Positions 1 to 10,878 are shown, counted from the first letter of the stretch. The stretch is DNA of 64,000 bases from Bog-159 sp963738375 (GCA_963738375.1 CAVTWL010000007.1:124001-188000), one strand, 5' to 3'. A program made the numbers and translations. Notes: generated from the sequence alone by a model not told the origin.

Positions 1-69
1 CTGATGGCGGAGGCGCCGGCGGAACTGATCGTACAGGTGGGAAAGCTCTGGCGGAAAGTCGTGACGTAG
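1..69 (+). CDS. C-terminal end of an unidentified protein (partial)
   Basis: An open frame runs from the left edge and stops at TAG 67-69, giving the last 22 residues of a protein, ending in KLWRKVVT. The stop lies 3 bases before the ATG of the next permease, so it is probably the upstream member of the same operon. In MacB-type clusters that member is often the ATPase or the membrane-fusion protein, but these few residues do not show which. Confidence 0.4.
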   Translation: MMAEAPAELIVQVGKLWRKVVT

Positions 70-72
70 TGC

Positions 73-1302
73 ATGCTGTCATTTCGCGATAACGTGTATC
101 TGGCGGCGGACGCGCTGCGGGCGCATAAGCTGCGCGCGTCGCTGACCATGCTCGGGCTCACCATGGGCGTGGCCACGCTGATCGCGGTGATGACGCTGGT
201 GCAGGGCGCCAACCGGTACGTCGAGCAGAAGATCGCGAATCTGGGGACCAACGTGTTCCGCATTTCGCGGCTGCCGTTCGCGGTGACGGATTTTACGGTC
301 GTCGCGAAGGCGCAGCATAACAAGAACATCTTCGCGGAGGATTTGCAGGCGGTGGCGGAGGGCTGCACGCACTGCGCATACGTGGGCGCGTCGGTGGCGA
401 CCACGCTGGGCGTGCGGTACAGGGACCGCGATCTGGAGGACGTCTCGCTCTACGGCCACACGCCCAACATGGCCGATATCGACACGCGCACGCTCGTCCG
501 GGGACGCTATTTCACCGAATCGGAAGACCGGCATGCGGCAGCCGTCTGCCTGCTCGGCGACCGTTTGGTGCAAGAGTTGTTTGCGGGCGTCGATCCGATC
601 GGGCAGAGCGTGAAGGCGGGCAACCAGGAATTTACGGTGGTCGGGACGTTCGAATCGATCGGGTCGGTGCTTGGGGCAGGATCAGGATACGTTCATGATC
701 ATCCCGCTGAACACTTATCTGCGATTTCGCGGCTCGCGGAACAGCCTGACGCTGGAGATCAAGGCGACGGGGAGCCAGCAGATTTTCGAGCGGGCGCAGG
801 ATGAAGTGCGGGCGATGATGCGATCGCGGCGGCACATCACGCAGGGGCGCGACGGAGGATTTCTTCATCGGTACGGCGGAGAGTTACATCTCGCTGTGGC
901 AGAGCATCAGCTCGGCCTTCTTCGCGGTGTTTCGTGATGGTCAGTTCGATTTCCGCGGTCGTTGGCGGGATCGTGATCATGAACGTGATGCTGGTGAGCG
1001 TGACGGAGCGGACGAAAGAGATCGGGGTGCGGCGGGCGATGGGCGCCACGCAGAACGATATCCTGAAACAGTTTCTGACGGAGAGCGTGATGCAGTGCAT
1101 CGTGGGCGGGGTGATCGGCGTGTTCATCGGATTTTTGTGCGCGCTGGCGATGCGAACGCTCACATCGTTGCCTGCCGCGGTGCAAACCTGGGTGGCGGTG
1201 TTGGGGGTGGTGCTGAGCTCGATTATCGGGCTGTTTTTCGGAATCTATCCGGCGACTAAAGCGGCGAAGCTGGATCCGGTGACGGCGCTGAGGACGGAAT
1301 GA
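73..1302 (+). CDS. MacB/FtsX-type ABC transporter permease, frameshifted in this sequence
   Basis: Inner-membrane permease of the MacB family. The N-terminus has a transmembrane segment followed by a MacB_PCD-like periplasmic domain with the typical SLTMLGLTMGV motif. The C-terminal FtsX domain has three helices and the signature VTERTKEIGVRRAMGA. The product is not open in one frame: frame 1 holds to about 675, frame 2 to about 850, frame 3 to about 930, then frame 1 again to the stop. All three shifts go in the same direction, and the joined product has the normal length of about 410 residues. That favours sequence error over decay. The stop overlaps the start of the next permease (ATGA), so the two were probably made together and may form a heterodimer with an ATPase upstream of the window. 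Confidence 0.85.
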
Positions 1303-2558
1303 CCGCGGCGGAGGTGCGAGAAAATCTGCTGGTGGCGCTGGATACGCTGCGGTCGCGGAAGGTGCGGTCGGCGTTAACGATTCTGGGCATCGTGATCGGC
1401 GTGACGTCGGTGATCTCGGTGGCGGCGATCATCGACGGGCTGAACGGCTACATTCAGGGGCGGATTCGCAGCCTGGGTTCGCAGACGATTTTCGTGACGC
1501 GCATTCCGCCCGGCTATACGGGATTGTCGCGGCTGCCGGCGAATATTCGCGCGCGCAAGTATCTGCAATTCGACGACGGGCATTATCTGGCGGAAACGGT
1601 GCCTTCGTTGTCGTATGCGACGGCTTTCGCGCAGCGCATCAATCTGGGCGAAGTTACCGATCAGATCCGCTATGGCGCGCAGCATGTGGAGAGGATGATC
1701 GTGCGCGGCGTGGAACCGAACTATGCCGACGCGGTGCCGTTGTTCACGGTGGAAGTAGGACGCTTCGTGTCGCAGTTCGATGTGGAGCATTCGCGCGACG
1801 TGATCGTGATCGGGCAGGCGATTGCGGATTCGCTTTTTCCGCACGTGGATGCGATCGGCAAGATGGTGCGGCTGAATGGCCGGCTGTACGAAGTGATCGG
1901 CGTATTTCAGAAAGATCCGGGGTTGTTTGGCGGCTTTGGCGTGGACCAGTTTGCCGTGATTCCGCTGACCAACTTCCGCAAGAATTATCCGGAGATTCGG
2001 GAGGTATTCCTGATCGCTTCGGTGCGGACGGATGCGGATGTGACGCGGGCGCGCGACGACATCATCGAAGCCATGCGGCGGCGCAGGCGCGTGCCGCACA
2101 ACGGCGAGAACGATTTCGACGTGGCGGATGCCAATTTCTTTTTGGATTTATGGAACCAGCTTACCGGCGCGATGGTGATGCTGACCGGTGTGATCAGCTC
2201 GATCGGATTGCTGGTGGGCGGCATCGGGGTGATGAACATCATGCTGATTTCGGTGACGGAGCGAACGCAGGAGATCGGCATCCGGAAGGCGATTGGAGCG
2301 CGGCGTGCGGATATTCGCGTGCAGTTTCTGCTGGAGGCGATCACGCTGTCGGGGATTGGCGGGGCGCTGGGGATACTCGGCGGCGCGATGATTGCGTTCA
2401 CGATCCGCGCGCTAGTGCCGTCGATCCCGGCAACGCTGTCGGTTTTGTGGATCGTGCTGGGCGTGATGATTTCAGTGGGGGTCGGGTTGTTCTTCGGGTT
2501 TTATCCGGCGAACCGGGCGGCGAATCTGGATCCGATTGTGTGTCTGCGCTACGAGTGA
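1299..2558 (+). CDS. MacB/FtsX-type ABC transporter permease
   Basis: Complete 419-residue MacB-like permease. Residues about 20-45 form the first membrane helix (SALTILGIVIGV), followed by a periplasmic MacB_PCD domain. A C-terminal FtsX domain has three helices and carries VTERTQEIGIRKAIGA and a closing ALNLDP-like stretch (AANLDPIVCLRYE). It shares this architecture with the gene before it and starts inside that gene's stop codon, which indicates translational coupling. MacB permeases work with a dedicated ATPase and a periplasmic adaptor to export peptides, antibiotics or lipoproteins. The substrate cannot be told here. Its last 10 bases overlap the 3' end of the convergent CoA-binding gene. 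Confidence 0.9.
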   Translation: MTAAEVRENLLVALDTLRSRKVRSALTILGIVIGVTSVISVAAIIDGLNGYIQGRIRSLGSQTIFVTRIPPGYTGLSRLPANIRARKYLQFDDGHYLAETVPSLSYATAFAQRINLGEVTDQIRYGAQHVERMIVRGVEPNYADAVPLFTVEVGRFVSQFDVEHSRDVIVIGQAIADSLFPHVDAIGKMVRLNGRLYEVIGVFQKDPGLFGGFGVDQFAVIPLTNFRKNYPEIREVFLIASVRTDADVTRARDDIIEAMRRRRRVPHNGENDFDVADANFFLDLWNQLTGAMVMLTGVISSIGLLVGGIGVMNIMLISVTERTQEIGIRKAIGARRADIRVQFLLEAITLSGIGGALGILGGAMIAFTIRALVPSIPATLSVLWIVLGVMISVGVGLFFGFYPANRAANLDPIVCLRYE

Positions 2559-3061
2559 TTGCGCTTGCGGGCGGACAGGACACCGGCATTCAGGCCCATG
2601 GCGCTCAGGCCGCCGAAGAAGCGGGCGTGCTCGATCTTTGCGCAGCGATCCATGACGACCTGCAGGCCGGCGTCGAGGGCGCGCTGCGCGGCTTGTTCGT
2701 GGATTACGCCCAATTGCATCCAGATGACTTTGGCGCCGGCGGCGATGGCTTGGTCGACGATGGCGGGAACGGCGGAGGGCTCGCGAAAGATATCGACGAT
2801 TTCGAGGGGCGGCGGGACTTCGGCGAGCGATGGGTAGCAGGGTCGGCCGAGGATTTCGCGCTCGCGCGGGTTTACCGGGAAGATCCAGTAGCCCGCGGCG
2901 CGCATGTAAAGCGCGACGAAATGGCTGGGGCGATAAGGATTCGCCGAAAGCCCGACCATGGCAATGCGCTTGTACTTCTTGAGAATCTCCAGGTGATCGC
3001 GCGCGGTGGTGGCGAAGCGCGTGGCGAGAACCGGCGAGGTGCTGCCGACTTCGCCGCTCAT
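2549..3061 (-). CDS. CoA-binding domain protein (YccU family)
   Basis: A 170-residue soluble protein with a Rossmann-type CoA-binding fold. Characteristic segments are IAMVGLSANPYRPSHFV near residue 33, a central VNPREREILGRPCYPSLAEVP, and VIWMQLGV near the end of the fold, as in YccU/YneT-like proteins. The family is thought to bind CoA or acyl-CoA, but no reaction is established for the stand-alone form. The ATG at 3061 overlaps the 3' end of metY (stop at 3058), so it is probably translated after metY. The 3' end overlaps the convergent permease by 10 bases. Confidence 0.85.
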   Translation of the reverse strand: MSGEVGSTSPVLATRFATTARDHLEILKKYKRIAMVGLSANPYRPSHFVALYMRAAGYWIFPVNPREREILGRPCYPSLAEVPPPLEIVDIFREPSAVPAIVDQAIAAGAKVIWMQLGVIHEQAAQRALDAGLQVVMDRCAKIEHARFFGGLSAMGLNAGVLSARKRNHS

Positions 3062-4356
3062 GCGGCTTGCGAAGCCGCGAGCGCCTGGTCGAGATCCCAG
3101 AGGATGTCGTCAACGTCTTCGATGCCGGCCGAGAGTCGCACCAGGTCTTTGGTGATGCCGGCGGCGAGCTGCTGCTGATCGTTCAATTGCTGATGGGTGG
3201 TGGACGCCGGATGGATGACCAGGCTCTTGGCATCGCCGATGTTAGCGAGGTGCGAGAGAAGCTGCACGGAATCGATGAAGCGGCGCCCGGCTTCGAGGCC
3301 GCCTTTCACGCCGAAGGTGAGAATCGATCCGCAGCCGAGCGGCATGTATTTCGCGGCCAGCGCGCGATAGGGGCTGTCGTCGAGGCCCGGGTATTTGACC
3401 CAGGAGACGTGGGGGCTCTTTTGCAGATGGCGGGCGATGGCGAGGGCGTTGCGGCTGTGCGCATCCATGCGAAGTTGCAGCGTTTCTATGCCAGTGAGGA
3501 AGAGGAAGGCATTGAAGGGGCTCATGCAGGGGCCGAAATCGCGCAAGCCTTCGACGCGGGCTTTGATGATGAAAGCCAGTTCGCCGAAGGTTTCGGAGAA
3601 GCGCATGCCGTGGTAGCCGGGGCTCGGCTCGGTGAGCTGCGGGAAATGGCCGGAGGTCCAGGGGAAACGGCCGCTATCGACGATGACGCCGCCGATGGAG
3701 TTGCCGTGGCCGCCGAGGAACTTGGTGGCGGAGTGCAGCACGATATCGGCGCCGTGTTCGATGGGGCGGCAGAGATAGGGCGAGGCCATGGTGTTGTCGA
3801 TGATGAGGGGGATGTGGTGCTCGTGGGCGATGGCGGCCACCTTTTCGATATCGAGGATGTTCATGCGCGGATTGGCGATGGTTTCGCCGTAGAGGGCGCG
3901 GGTGCGGGGAGTGATGGCGCGGCGGAAGTTTTCGGGATCGTCAGGCTCGACGAAGATGGCGTTGTAGCCGAGGCGGCGGAAGCTGACATCGAACTGCGTG
4001 TAAGTGCCCCCGTAGAGAGTGCTGGCAGCCACGATGTCATCGCCAGGGGCCATGAGTCCGTTGACGGCGAGGAATTGGGCGGACTGTCCGCTGGCGGTGG
4101 CGAGCGCGCCGATGCCGCCTTCGAGGGAAGCTACGCGCTCCTCGAACACGGCGGTGGTGGGGTTCATGATGCGCGTGTAGATATTGCCAAAGCGCTGGAG
4201 AGCGAAGAGTTCGGCGGCGTGGTTGCTGTCCTCAAAAACGAAGGAGGTAGTTTGATAAATGGGAACGGCGCGGGCGCCGGTGGCGGGATCGGGCTTTTGC
4301 CCAGCGTGCAGGGAGCGGGTGGAAAAACCCATCTGGCGGTCGGTAGATTCGGGCAT
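3058..4356 (-). CDS. metY: O-acetylhomoserine sulfhydrylase (MetY-like)
   Basis: PLP-dependent Cys/Met-metabolism enzyme that makes homocysteine from O-acetylhomoserine and sulfide in the cytoplasm. The 432-residue product has the family N-terminus (STRSLHAGQ), the substrate-binding YTRIMNPTT, and the Schiff-base lysine in LHSATKFLGGHG (about K212). It ends near LSAGIEDVDDILWDLDQAL, complete and of typical length. I chose the ATG at 4356 (MPESTDRQ), which leaves 32 bases to the preceding gene. An in-frame ATG at 4410 would overlap that gene by 22 bases and add residues the family lacks. Its neighbours are a SnoaL-like gene and the CoA-binding gene. gltBD further upstream also serves amino-acid assimilation. 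Confidence 0.92.
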   Translation of the reverse strand: MPESTDRQMGFSTRSLHAGQKPDPATGARAVPIYQTTSFVFEDSNHAAELFALQRFGNIYTRIMNPTTAVFEERVASLEGGIGALATASGQSAQFLAVNGLMAPGDDIVAASTLYGGTYTQFDVSFRRLGYNAIFVEPDDPENFRRAITPRTRALYGETIANPRMNILDIEKVAAIAHEHHIPLIIDNTMASPYLCRPIEHGADIVLHSATKFLGGHGNSIGGVIVDSGRFPWTSGHFPQLTEPSPGYHGMRFSETFGELAFIIKARVEGLRDFGPCMSPFNAFLFLTGIETLQLRMDAHSRNALAIARHLQKSPHVSWVKYPGLDDSPYRALAAKYMPLGCGSILTFGVKGGLEAGRRFIDSVQLLSHLANIGDAKSLVIHPASTTHQQLNDQQQLAAGITKDLVRLSAGIEDVDDILWDLDQALAASQAA

Positions 4357-4388
4357 ACGTAAATCATAACCGCTGGCCGGGGCGAGCG

Positions 4389-4772
4389 TTACGGCATCTG
4401 TTGCACCCACTGGCTGCGCCAGGCGGGCGCTTCGAAGGGATCGGCGAAATACTGTGTTTCGTGGACGACCTTGGCATCGCGGAATTCCATGATACTGACG
4501 GTATAGGCAGGGCGCCCCTGGTAGGTGATGGTGTATTCGGTGATCCAGAGGTCATCCTTGCCTAGAATCCGGCGGATGTGGAAGCCCGCGGGCTTGCCGG
4601 GGTGGTGACTTCTCAAGGCCTGCAAGTTAGCGCGCCCGAGGATTCGTTCGCCTGACTGGGGATAGTCGCAGATGGCGTTGTCGTCGTAGATATCGTGTTC
4701 GGCGTCGGCGTCGCCGGCGGCCGAGGCTTGCCAGTGGCGATTCAGAGCTTCGCGTATTTGTTCTTCTTGCAT
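4389..4772 (-). CDS. SnoaL-like (NTF2 fold) protein
   Basis: A 127-residue protein of the NTF2/SnoaL fold. It starts with a helix (EEQIREALNRHWQASAAGDAD), followed by IYDDNAICDYPQSGERILGR and a beta-rich half with ITEYTITYQGRPAYTVSIME. Many such proteins are small isomerases, cyclases or ligand binders, and others have no known activity. The sequence does not decide between these. It sits between gltD (gap 29 bases) and metY (gap 32 bases) on the same strand, so it is probably part of the same transcript. No signal peptide is seen. Confidence 0.8.
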   Translation of the reverse strand: MQEEQIREALNRHWQASAAGDADAEHDIYDDNAICDYPQSGERILGRANLQALRSHHPGKPAGFHIRRILGKDDLWITEYTITYQGRPAYTVSIMEFRDAKVVHETQYFADPFEAPAWRSQWVQQMP

Positions 4773-4801
4773 GGATTACGCTCCCTTCAAAATGGGAACG
4801 G

Positions 4802-6220
4802 CTATGGCAGTTTGGTCGACCCCATGAGGAACTGGTCGATGCCGCGGGCTGCCTGGCGGCCTTCGGCGATGGCCCAGACTACCAGCGACTGGCCGCGGCG
4901 CATGTCGCCGGCGGCGAAGATGCCGGGGATTGAGGTCATGTAGTCCGGGTCGGCCTGGACGTTGCCGCGGGCGTCGAGTTTCACGCCGAGCGATTCCAGG
5001 AGTCCGCCTTTGACCGGGCCGATAAAGCCCATGGCGAGGAGGACCAGATCCGACGTCGATGGCGAATTCGGAGCCCGGTATGCGGGTCGAACTTCGGGGG
5101 GCGGGCCGACGCGGACGGCGTGGAGCTGCTTGACGTTGCCGTGGTCGTCGCCGGTGAAGGCGGTGGTGGCGATGCTCCAATCGCGAACGCCGCCTTCTTC
5201 GTGGGAGCTTTCGGTGCGAAGCTGCATGGGCCAGAGCGGCCACGGCGTGGACGCGGCGCGTTCGTCGGGCGGCTTCGGCAGCAGTTCGAACTGGTGGACG
5301 GAGAGCGGCCTTCTGGCGATGCGAGGTGCCGAGGCAATCGGCGCCGGTATCGCCGCCGCCGATGATGACGACGCGCTTGCCGGTGGCGAGGATCTGATCG
5401 GGATGGATCGCCTTCGCAGACTTGTTGGCCGCGGAGGAAATCCATGGCGAAGTGGATGCCTTTGAGTTCGCGGCCGGGGACGGTGCAGATCGCGCGGATG
5501 CTCGGCGCCGCCGGAGAGCAGGATGGCGTCGTAAGTCGCGGCGCAGGTCGTCGACTGGAGATATCGCGCCGACGTGCGCGTTGGGAACGAACTCGACGCC
5601 TTCGGCGCCCATCTGGTCGAGGCGGCGATCGATCAGATGCTTCTCCATTTTGAAGTTGGGGATGCCGTAGCGCAGCAGGCCGCCGATGCGGTCGTGCTTT
5701 TCGAAGACGGTGACCGCAGTGGCCGGCGCGGCGGAGTTGCTGGGCGGCGGCGAGGCCGGCGGGACCGGAGCCGACGACGGCGACGCGCTTGCCGGTGCGA
5801 TGGCGCGGCGGTTCGGGCACGATCCAGCCTTCGTCGAAGGCGCGGTCGACGATGGTCTTTTCGATTGCTTGATGGTGACGGGCGGCTCGTTGATGCCGAG
5901 CACGCAGGCGGCTTCGCAGGGCGCGGGACAGATGCGGCCGGTGAATTCGGGGAAGTTGTTGGTGGCGTGCAGGACGCGGATGGCTTCCCGCCAGCGGCCG
6001 CGGTAGACCAGATCGTTCCAATCGGGAATGATGTTGTTGACCGGGCAGCCGGTGTGGCAGAAGGAATGCCGCAATCCATGCAGCGGGCGCCCTGGGCGCG
6101 GATCTTTTCTTCGGGGAAATCGTGGTAGATTTCGAACCAGTCGTTGATGCGCTCGGTGAGCGGGACGGCGCTGCGGGCAGCTTCGCGCGTGTATTCCAGG
6201 AAGCCGGTAAGCTTACCCAT
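4802..6220 (-). CDS. gltD: Glutamate synthase small subunit, frameshifted in this sequence
   Basis: NADPH-dependent beta subunit of glutamate synthase. It passes electrons through FAD and Fe-S clusters to GltB. The start is fixed by a GGAGG Shine-Dalgarno 7 bases before ATG 6220 (MGKLTGFLEY). Joined frames give the cluster cysteines of MDCGIPFCHTGCPVNN and CPAPCEAACVLG, the FAD motif VVGSGPAGLAAAQQL, and VVIIGGGDTGADCLG for NADPH. The last segment is intact to TAG 4802-4804. Frames change near 6070 (one C lost), 5870 (one A lost), 5720 and several times between 5600 and 5300. The total span, 473 codons, is normal for GltD. It overlaps the end of gltB, so the two subunits are probably co-translated. 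Confidence 0.88.
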
Positions 6221-9200
6221 GGAGCGACCTCCTGCTGAGGCGGGCTGGGCGGATTGGTGCGCGACGGCTGGTAGCTGGTGTGCGCTGCGCGCTGCGCCAG
6301 CACGCGCTTGTATTCGTGCGGGAAGACCTTGACGAATTTCGGCAGCATGGTGAGCCAGTTTTCCAGAATCCACTTGGCGCGCGGGCTGCCGGTGGCTTCG
6401 ACGTGGCGCGTGATGAGGTCGTGGAGCGATGTGCTGGTCGTCGCGGCTCGAGACGGGTTCCAGATCGACGGAGGCGTTGTTGCAGCGCTTTTCGGCGAAG
6501 TCGCCGGTTTCGTCGAGCACGTAGGCGATGCCGCCGCGTCATGCCGGCGGCGAAGTTGCGGCCGCGTCTTGCCGAGGACGACGACCAGGCCTTTGGTCAT
6601 GTATTCGCAGCCGTGATCGCCGAGGCCTTCGACGACGGCGGTGGCGCCGGAGTTGCGGACGGCGAAGCGCTCGCCGGCCATGCCGTTGAAGAAGGCTTCG
6701 CCGCTGGTGGCGCCGTAGAGGACGACGTTGCCGATCAGGATATTCTCTTCGGGCACGAAGGTGGAGCTGCGCGGCGGGTAGACGATGATGCGGCCGCCGG
6801 AGAGGCCTTTGCCGACGTAATCGTTGGCATCGCCTTCGAGTTCGAGGGTGACGCCGTTGGCGAGGAAGGCGCCGAAGCTCTGGCCGGCGGAGCCGGTGAA
6901 CTTGAAGTGGATGGTGTCGTCGGGCAGGCCGGCCGAGCCGTAGCGGCGGGCGATTTCGCCGCTGAGCATGGCGCCGACGGTGCGGTGCACGTTGCGGATC
7001 GGCAGCTTGATTTCGATCGGGGCTCTGGTTGGTCGATGGCTTCGCCGGCGTAGGTCGATCAGCTTGTAATCGAGCGCCTCATCGAGGCCGTGATCCTGGC
7101 GACTGGTGCAGCGGCGCGCGATGCGGCGGGCACTGGCGGGTTGTAGAGGATGGCGGAGAAGTCGAGGCCCTTGGCCTTCCAGTGGTCGAGCGGCGTGGCG
7201 CGTGTCGAGCATGTCGACGCGGCCGACCATTTCGTCGAACGTGCGGAAGCCAAGCTGGGCCATGATCTCGCGGACCTGCTCGGCGATGAAGAAGAAGAAA
7301 TTGATGACGTGTTCGGGCTGGCCGGGGAACTTCGCGCGCAGCGCGGGATCCTGCGTGGCGATGCCGACGGGGCAGGTGTTCAGATGGCACTTGCGCATCA
7401 TGATGCAGCCCATGGCGACCAGCGGCGCGGTGGAGAAGCCGAACTCTTCGGCGCCCAGCAGCGCGGCGATGGCGACGTCGCGGCCGGTCTGCAGTTTGCC
7501 ATCGGTCTGCACGCGGATGCGGCTGCGCAGATCGTTCATGACCAGCACCTGCTGGGTTTCGGCGAGGCCCAGTTCCCAGGGGATGCCGGCGTGCTTGATG
7601 GAAGTGAGCGGCGAAGCGCCGGTGCCGCCGTCATGGCCGCTGATCAGCACCACGTCGGCATGGGCTTTGGCGACGCCGGCGGCGACGGTGCCGACGCCGA
7701 CTTCGGCGACCAGCTTGACGGAAATGCGGGCGCTGCGGATTGACGTTCTTCAGATCGTAGATCAGCTGCGCGAGATCTTCGATGGAATAGATATCGTGGT
7801 GCGGCGGCGGCGAGATGAGGCCGACGCCGGGGATGGAGTGGCGCACGCGGGCGATGACTTCGTCGACCTTGTGGCCGGGCAGTTGGCCGCCTTCGCCGGG
7901 CTTGGCGCCCTGCGCCATTTTGATCTGCAGTTCGTCGGCGTTGACCAGGTAGTTGGTGGTGACGCCGAAGCGGGCGGAGGCCACCTGCTTGATGGCGCTG
8001 CGGCGCCAATCGCCGTTGGCATCGCGCTCGAAACGGGCTTCGTCTTCGCCGCCTTCGCCGGTATTGGATTTGCCGCCGATGCGGTTCATGGCGATGGCGA
8101 GGGTTTCGTGGGCTTCCTTGCGAGATGGAGCCGAAGGACATGGCGCCGGTGGCGAAGCGTTTGACGATTTCGGCGGCAGGCTCGACTTCTTCGAGCGGCA
8201 CGGGCCGCTCGGATAGCTTGAACTCCATCAGACCGCGCAGGGTGCAGAGCTGGCGGTTCTGTTCATCGATCAGGTCCGTGTATTCCTGGAAGGTGTCGGA
8301 GCTGTTCTGGCGGACGGCGTGCTGCAGTTTGCTGACGGTGAGCGGATTGAGCAGGTGATATTCGCCGCGCACGCGGTACTGATAGTTGCCGCCGACGGGG
8401 AGTTCGGTGTCGTAGCTCGGTGATGGGGCGGAAGGCGAGCGCGTGCTTCATTGCGGCTTCGCGGGCCAGGACATCGAGGCCGACGCCTTCGATGCGGGAG
8501 GCGGTGCCGGTGAAGTACTGGTCGACCAGCGCTTTGTTCAGGCCGATGGCTTCGAAGACCTGCGCGCCGCGATAGCTCTGCAGGGTGGAGATGCCCATCT
8601 TGGAGAAGATTTTGAGCAGTCCTTTGTTGATCGCCTTTATGTAGTTGTGCGAGGGCCTTTTCGAAAGTGAGGCCTTCGGGCAAGTTGCCGCGCATGGCCA
8701 TGTCTTCGAGGGTTTCGATGGCGAGGTACGGATTGATGGCGCTGGCGCCATAGCCGATCAGCAGGGCGAAGTGCATGACTTCGCGCGGCTCGCCGGATTC
8801 GATGATGAGCGCGACCTGGGTGCGGGTTTCTTCGCGGACCAGGTGGTTGTGCACGGCGGCCAGGGCGAGCAGGCTGGGAATGGGCGCGTAGTCTTCGTCG
8901 ACGCCGCGGTCGGAAAGGATCAGCAGCGTGTAGCCGGACTTGATGGCGAGGGAGGCGCGGCGGCAGAGAGCATCGAGGGCGCGTTCAAGGCCTCGTTCGC
9001 CGTCTTCGACGCGAGAACAGGCGGGCAGGGTGGTGGCGAGGAAATCGCCTTGCGAGACGCGGCGCAGCTTTTCGAGGTCGCGGTTGCCGAGGATGGGATG
9101 CTGCAAGCTTGAGGGTGTGGCAGTGCTGCGGCGTTTCGTCCAGGATGTTGCGCTCGGTGCCGATGTAGCTGATGAGCGACATGACCATCTCTTCGCGGAT

Positions 9201-10827
9201 GGGATCGATGGGCGGGTTGGTGACCTGGGCGAAGAGCTGCTTGAAGTAGTTGAAGAGCGGCTGCGGCTTGTCGGAGAGGCAGGCGAGCGGGGTATCGGTG
9301 CCCATGGAGCCGATGGGCTCCTCGCCGTTGTCGGCCATGGGCGCGAGGATCATGCGGAGGTCTTCGTCGGTGTAGCCGAAGGCGCGCTGGCGGCAGAGGA
9401 TGGTGTCGTGATCGGTGCCGTGTACGCGCGGCGGATCGGGCAATTGATCGAGCGTGATCTGGTTGCTCGGCCAGCCACTCGGCGTAGGGATTGCGGGAAT
9501 AGAGGCGCTGCTTGATTTCCTTGTCGGAGACGATGCGGCCCGCGGTCGTGTCGACCAGGAACATCTTGCCGGGCTGAAGCCGGCCCTTCTTTTTGACGTT
9601 CTCGGGCTTGACGGGGAGGACGCCGGTTTCGGACGACATAACGATCAAGTCGTCATGTGGTGACCAGGTAGCGGGCAGGGCGCAGGCCGTTGCGATCGAG
9701 CGTGGCGCCGATGACGCGGCCGTCGGTGAAGGCGATGGCGGCGGGACCATCCCAAGGCTCCATGAGGGAGCAGTGGTATTCGTAGAAGGCGCGCTTTTCC
9801 GGATGCATGTGGGGATTGCTGGCCCAGGCTTCCGGGATGAGCATGGCCATGGCGTGGGGCAGATCGCGGCCGGCCATGAAGAGGAGTTCGAGGACGTTAT
9901 CGAAGCTGGCGGAATCGCTACCGCTGGGCGGCCATGATGGGAAACAGCTTCTTGATATCGTCGCCGAATAGGGGCGAGGCGAGGATGGACTGGCGGGCAT
10001 GCATCCAGTTGACGTTGCCGCGGACGGTGTTGATTTCGCCGTTGTGGGCGACGTAGCGGTAGGGGTGGGCGAGCTGCCAGGTGGGGAAGGTATTGGTGGA
10101 GAAGCGCTGGTGCACCAGGCAGAGCGCGCTCATGACGTCGGGGTCGGAGAGCTCGCCGTAGAAGGCGGTCATCTGTGGAGCGAGCAGGAGGCCTTTGTAG
10201 ACGATGGTGCGGGCGGAAAGGGACGGGATGTAGAAGTCGCCCTTGTTGGGCAGGTTGGAGTGCGGCGACTTCGGATTCGGCGCGCTTGCGGATGACGTAG
10301 AGCTTGCGTTCGAGGGCATCGGGATCGCAGCGATCGGGGCAGCCGATGAAGATCTGCTGGATGTAGGGCTGGGAGGCGCGGGCAACGCGGCCGATGGCGT
10401 CGCCATCGACGGGGGTATCGCGCCAGCCGAGGACGGTGAGGCCTTCGTCGCGGACGATGCGTTCGAGGATGCCTTCACAGGAGAGGCGCTGGTGCGGTTC
10501 GACGGGAAGGAAGGTCATGCCGACGCCATACTCGCCTTCGGCGGGGAGGGAGAAGCCGAGCGTGGCGCATTCGCGGGCGAAGAATTTGTGAGGGATCTGG
10601 ATGAGGATGCCGGCGCCATCGCCGGTCTCGGGATCGCAGCCGCAGGCGCCGCGATGGGTCAGGTTGATGAGGATCTGGATGCCTTTGGCGATAATGTCGT
10701 GGGATTTATGGCCTTTGATGCTGGCGACGAAACCGATACCGCAGGAGTCATGTTCGTTTCGGGGGTCGTAGAGGCCCTCGGCGGAAGGTAGCTGACTTAG
10801 ACCGTGAATACACGTGGATTCGGTCAT
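6213..10827 (-). CDS. gltB: Glutamate synthase large subunit, frameshifted in this sequence
   Basis: Ferredoxin/NADPH-type glutamate synthase alpha subunit: glutamine plus 2-oxoglutarate to two glutamates. ATG 10827 follows a GGGAGA Shine-Dalgarno. The amidotransferase nucleophile is Cys29 in NEHDSCGIGF, exposed after propeptide removal. Joined frames show VHQRFSTNTFP, GGKSNTGEGGED and ISGHDGGTGASPL of the FMN synthase domain. They also show MGCIMMRKCHLNTCPVGIA with the 3Fe-4S cysteines and the C-terminal GXGXG-rich helix domain. I count at least 13 frame changes (near 10260, 9925, 9660, 9465, 9108, 8652, 8418, 8125, 7740, 7200, 7040, 6570, 6440), so no single frame holds more than about 800 bases. 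Those I followed move in one direction. The stop is uncertain: the only reachable one is TAA 6213-6215, inside the gltD start. About 1540 residues is normal for the family. Confidence 0.9.
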
Positions 10828-10849
10828 AGAATTCTCCCAGGAAGTCTAT

Positions 10850-10878
10850 AGTGTAGCAAGGGGCCTAGTATCATGCAA
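10850..10878 (-). promoter_or_regulatory. Putative sigma-70-type promoter of gltBD
   Basis: On the minus strand TTGCAT (10878-10873) and TACACT (10855-10850) are separated by exactly 17 bases. They match the -35 and -10 consensus at 3 and 4 of 6 positions. The start site would fall about 20 bases before ATG 10827, leaving room for the GGGAGA ribosome site. The weak -35 overlaps the first of three ATGCARTAT repeats, which suggests control by a bound regulator. No experiment supports this yet. Confidence 0.5.

Noticed and set aside
3067..4362. Long plus-strand reading frame (431 codons) opposite metY
   Set aside because: It is an antisense shadow of the complete metY gene, rich in Gly/Ala/Asp, and has no recognisable domain.
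4981..7653. Single 890-codon minus-strand frame spanning gltB and gltD
   Set aside because: It is gltB coding only in parts; elsewhere it reads gltB or gltD in a wrong frame, since the true frames change repeatedly.
6213..10827. Programmed frameshifting in gltB
   Set aside because: Known programmed sites occur once per gene at slippery sequences with a pseudoknot. Here about 13 changes sit at CG-rich sites with no common slippery heptamer.
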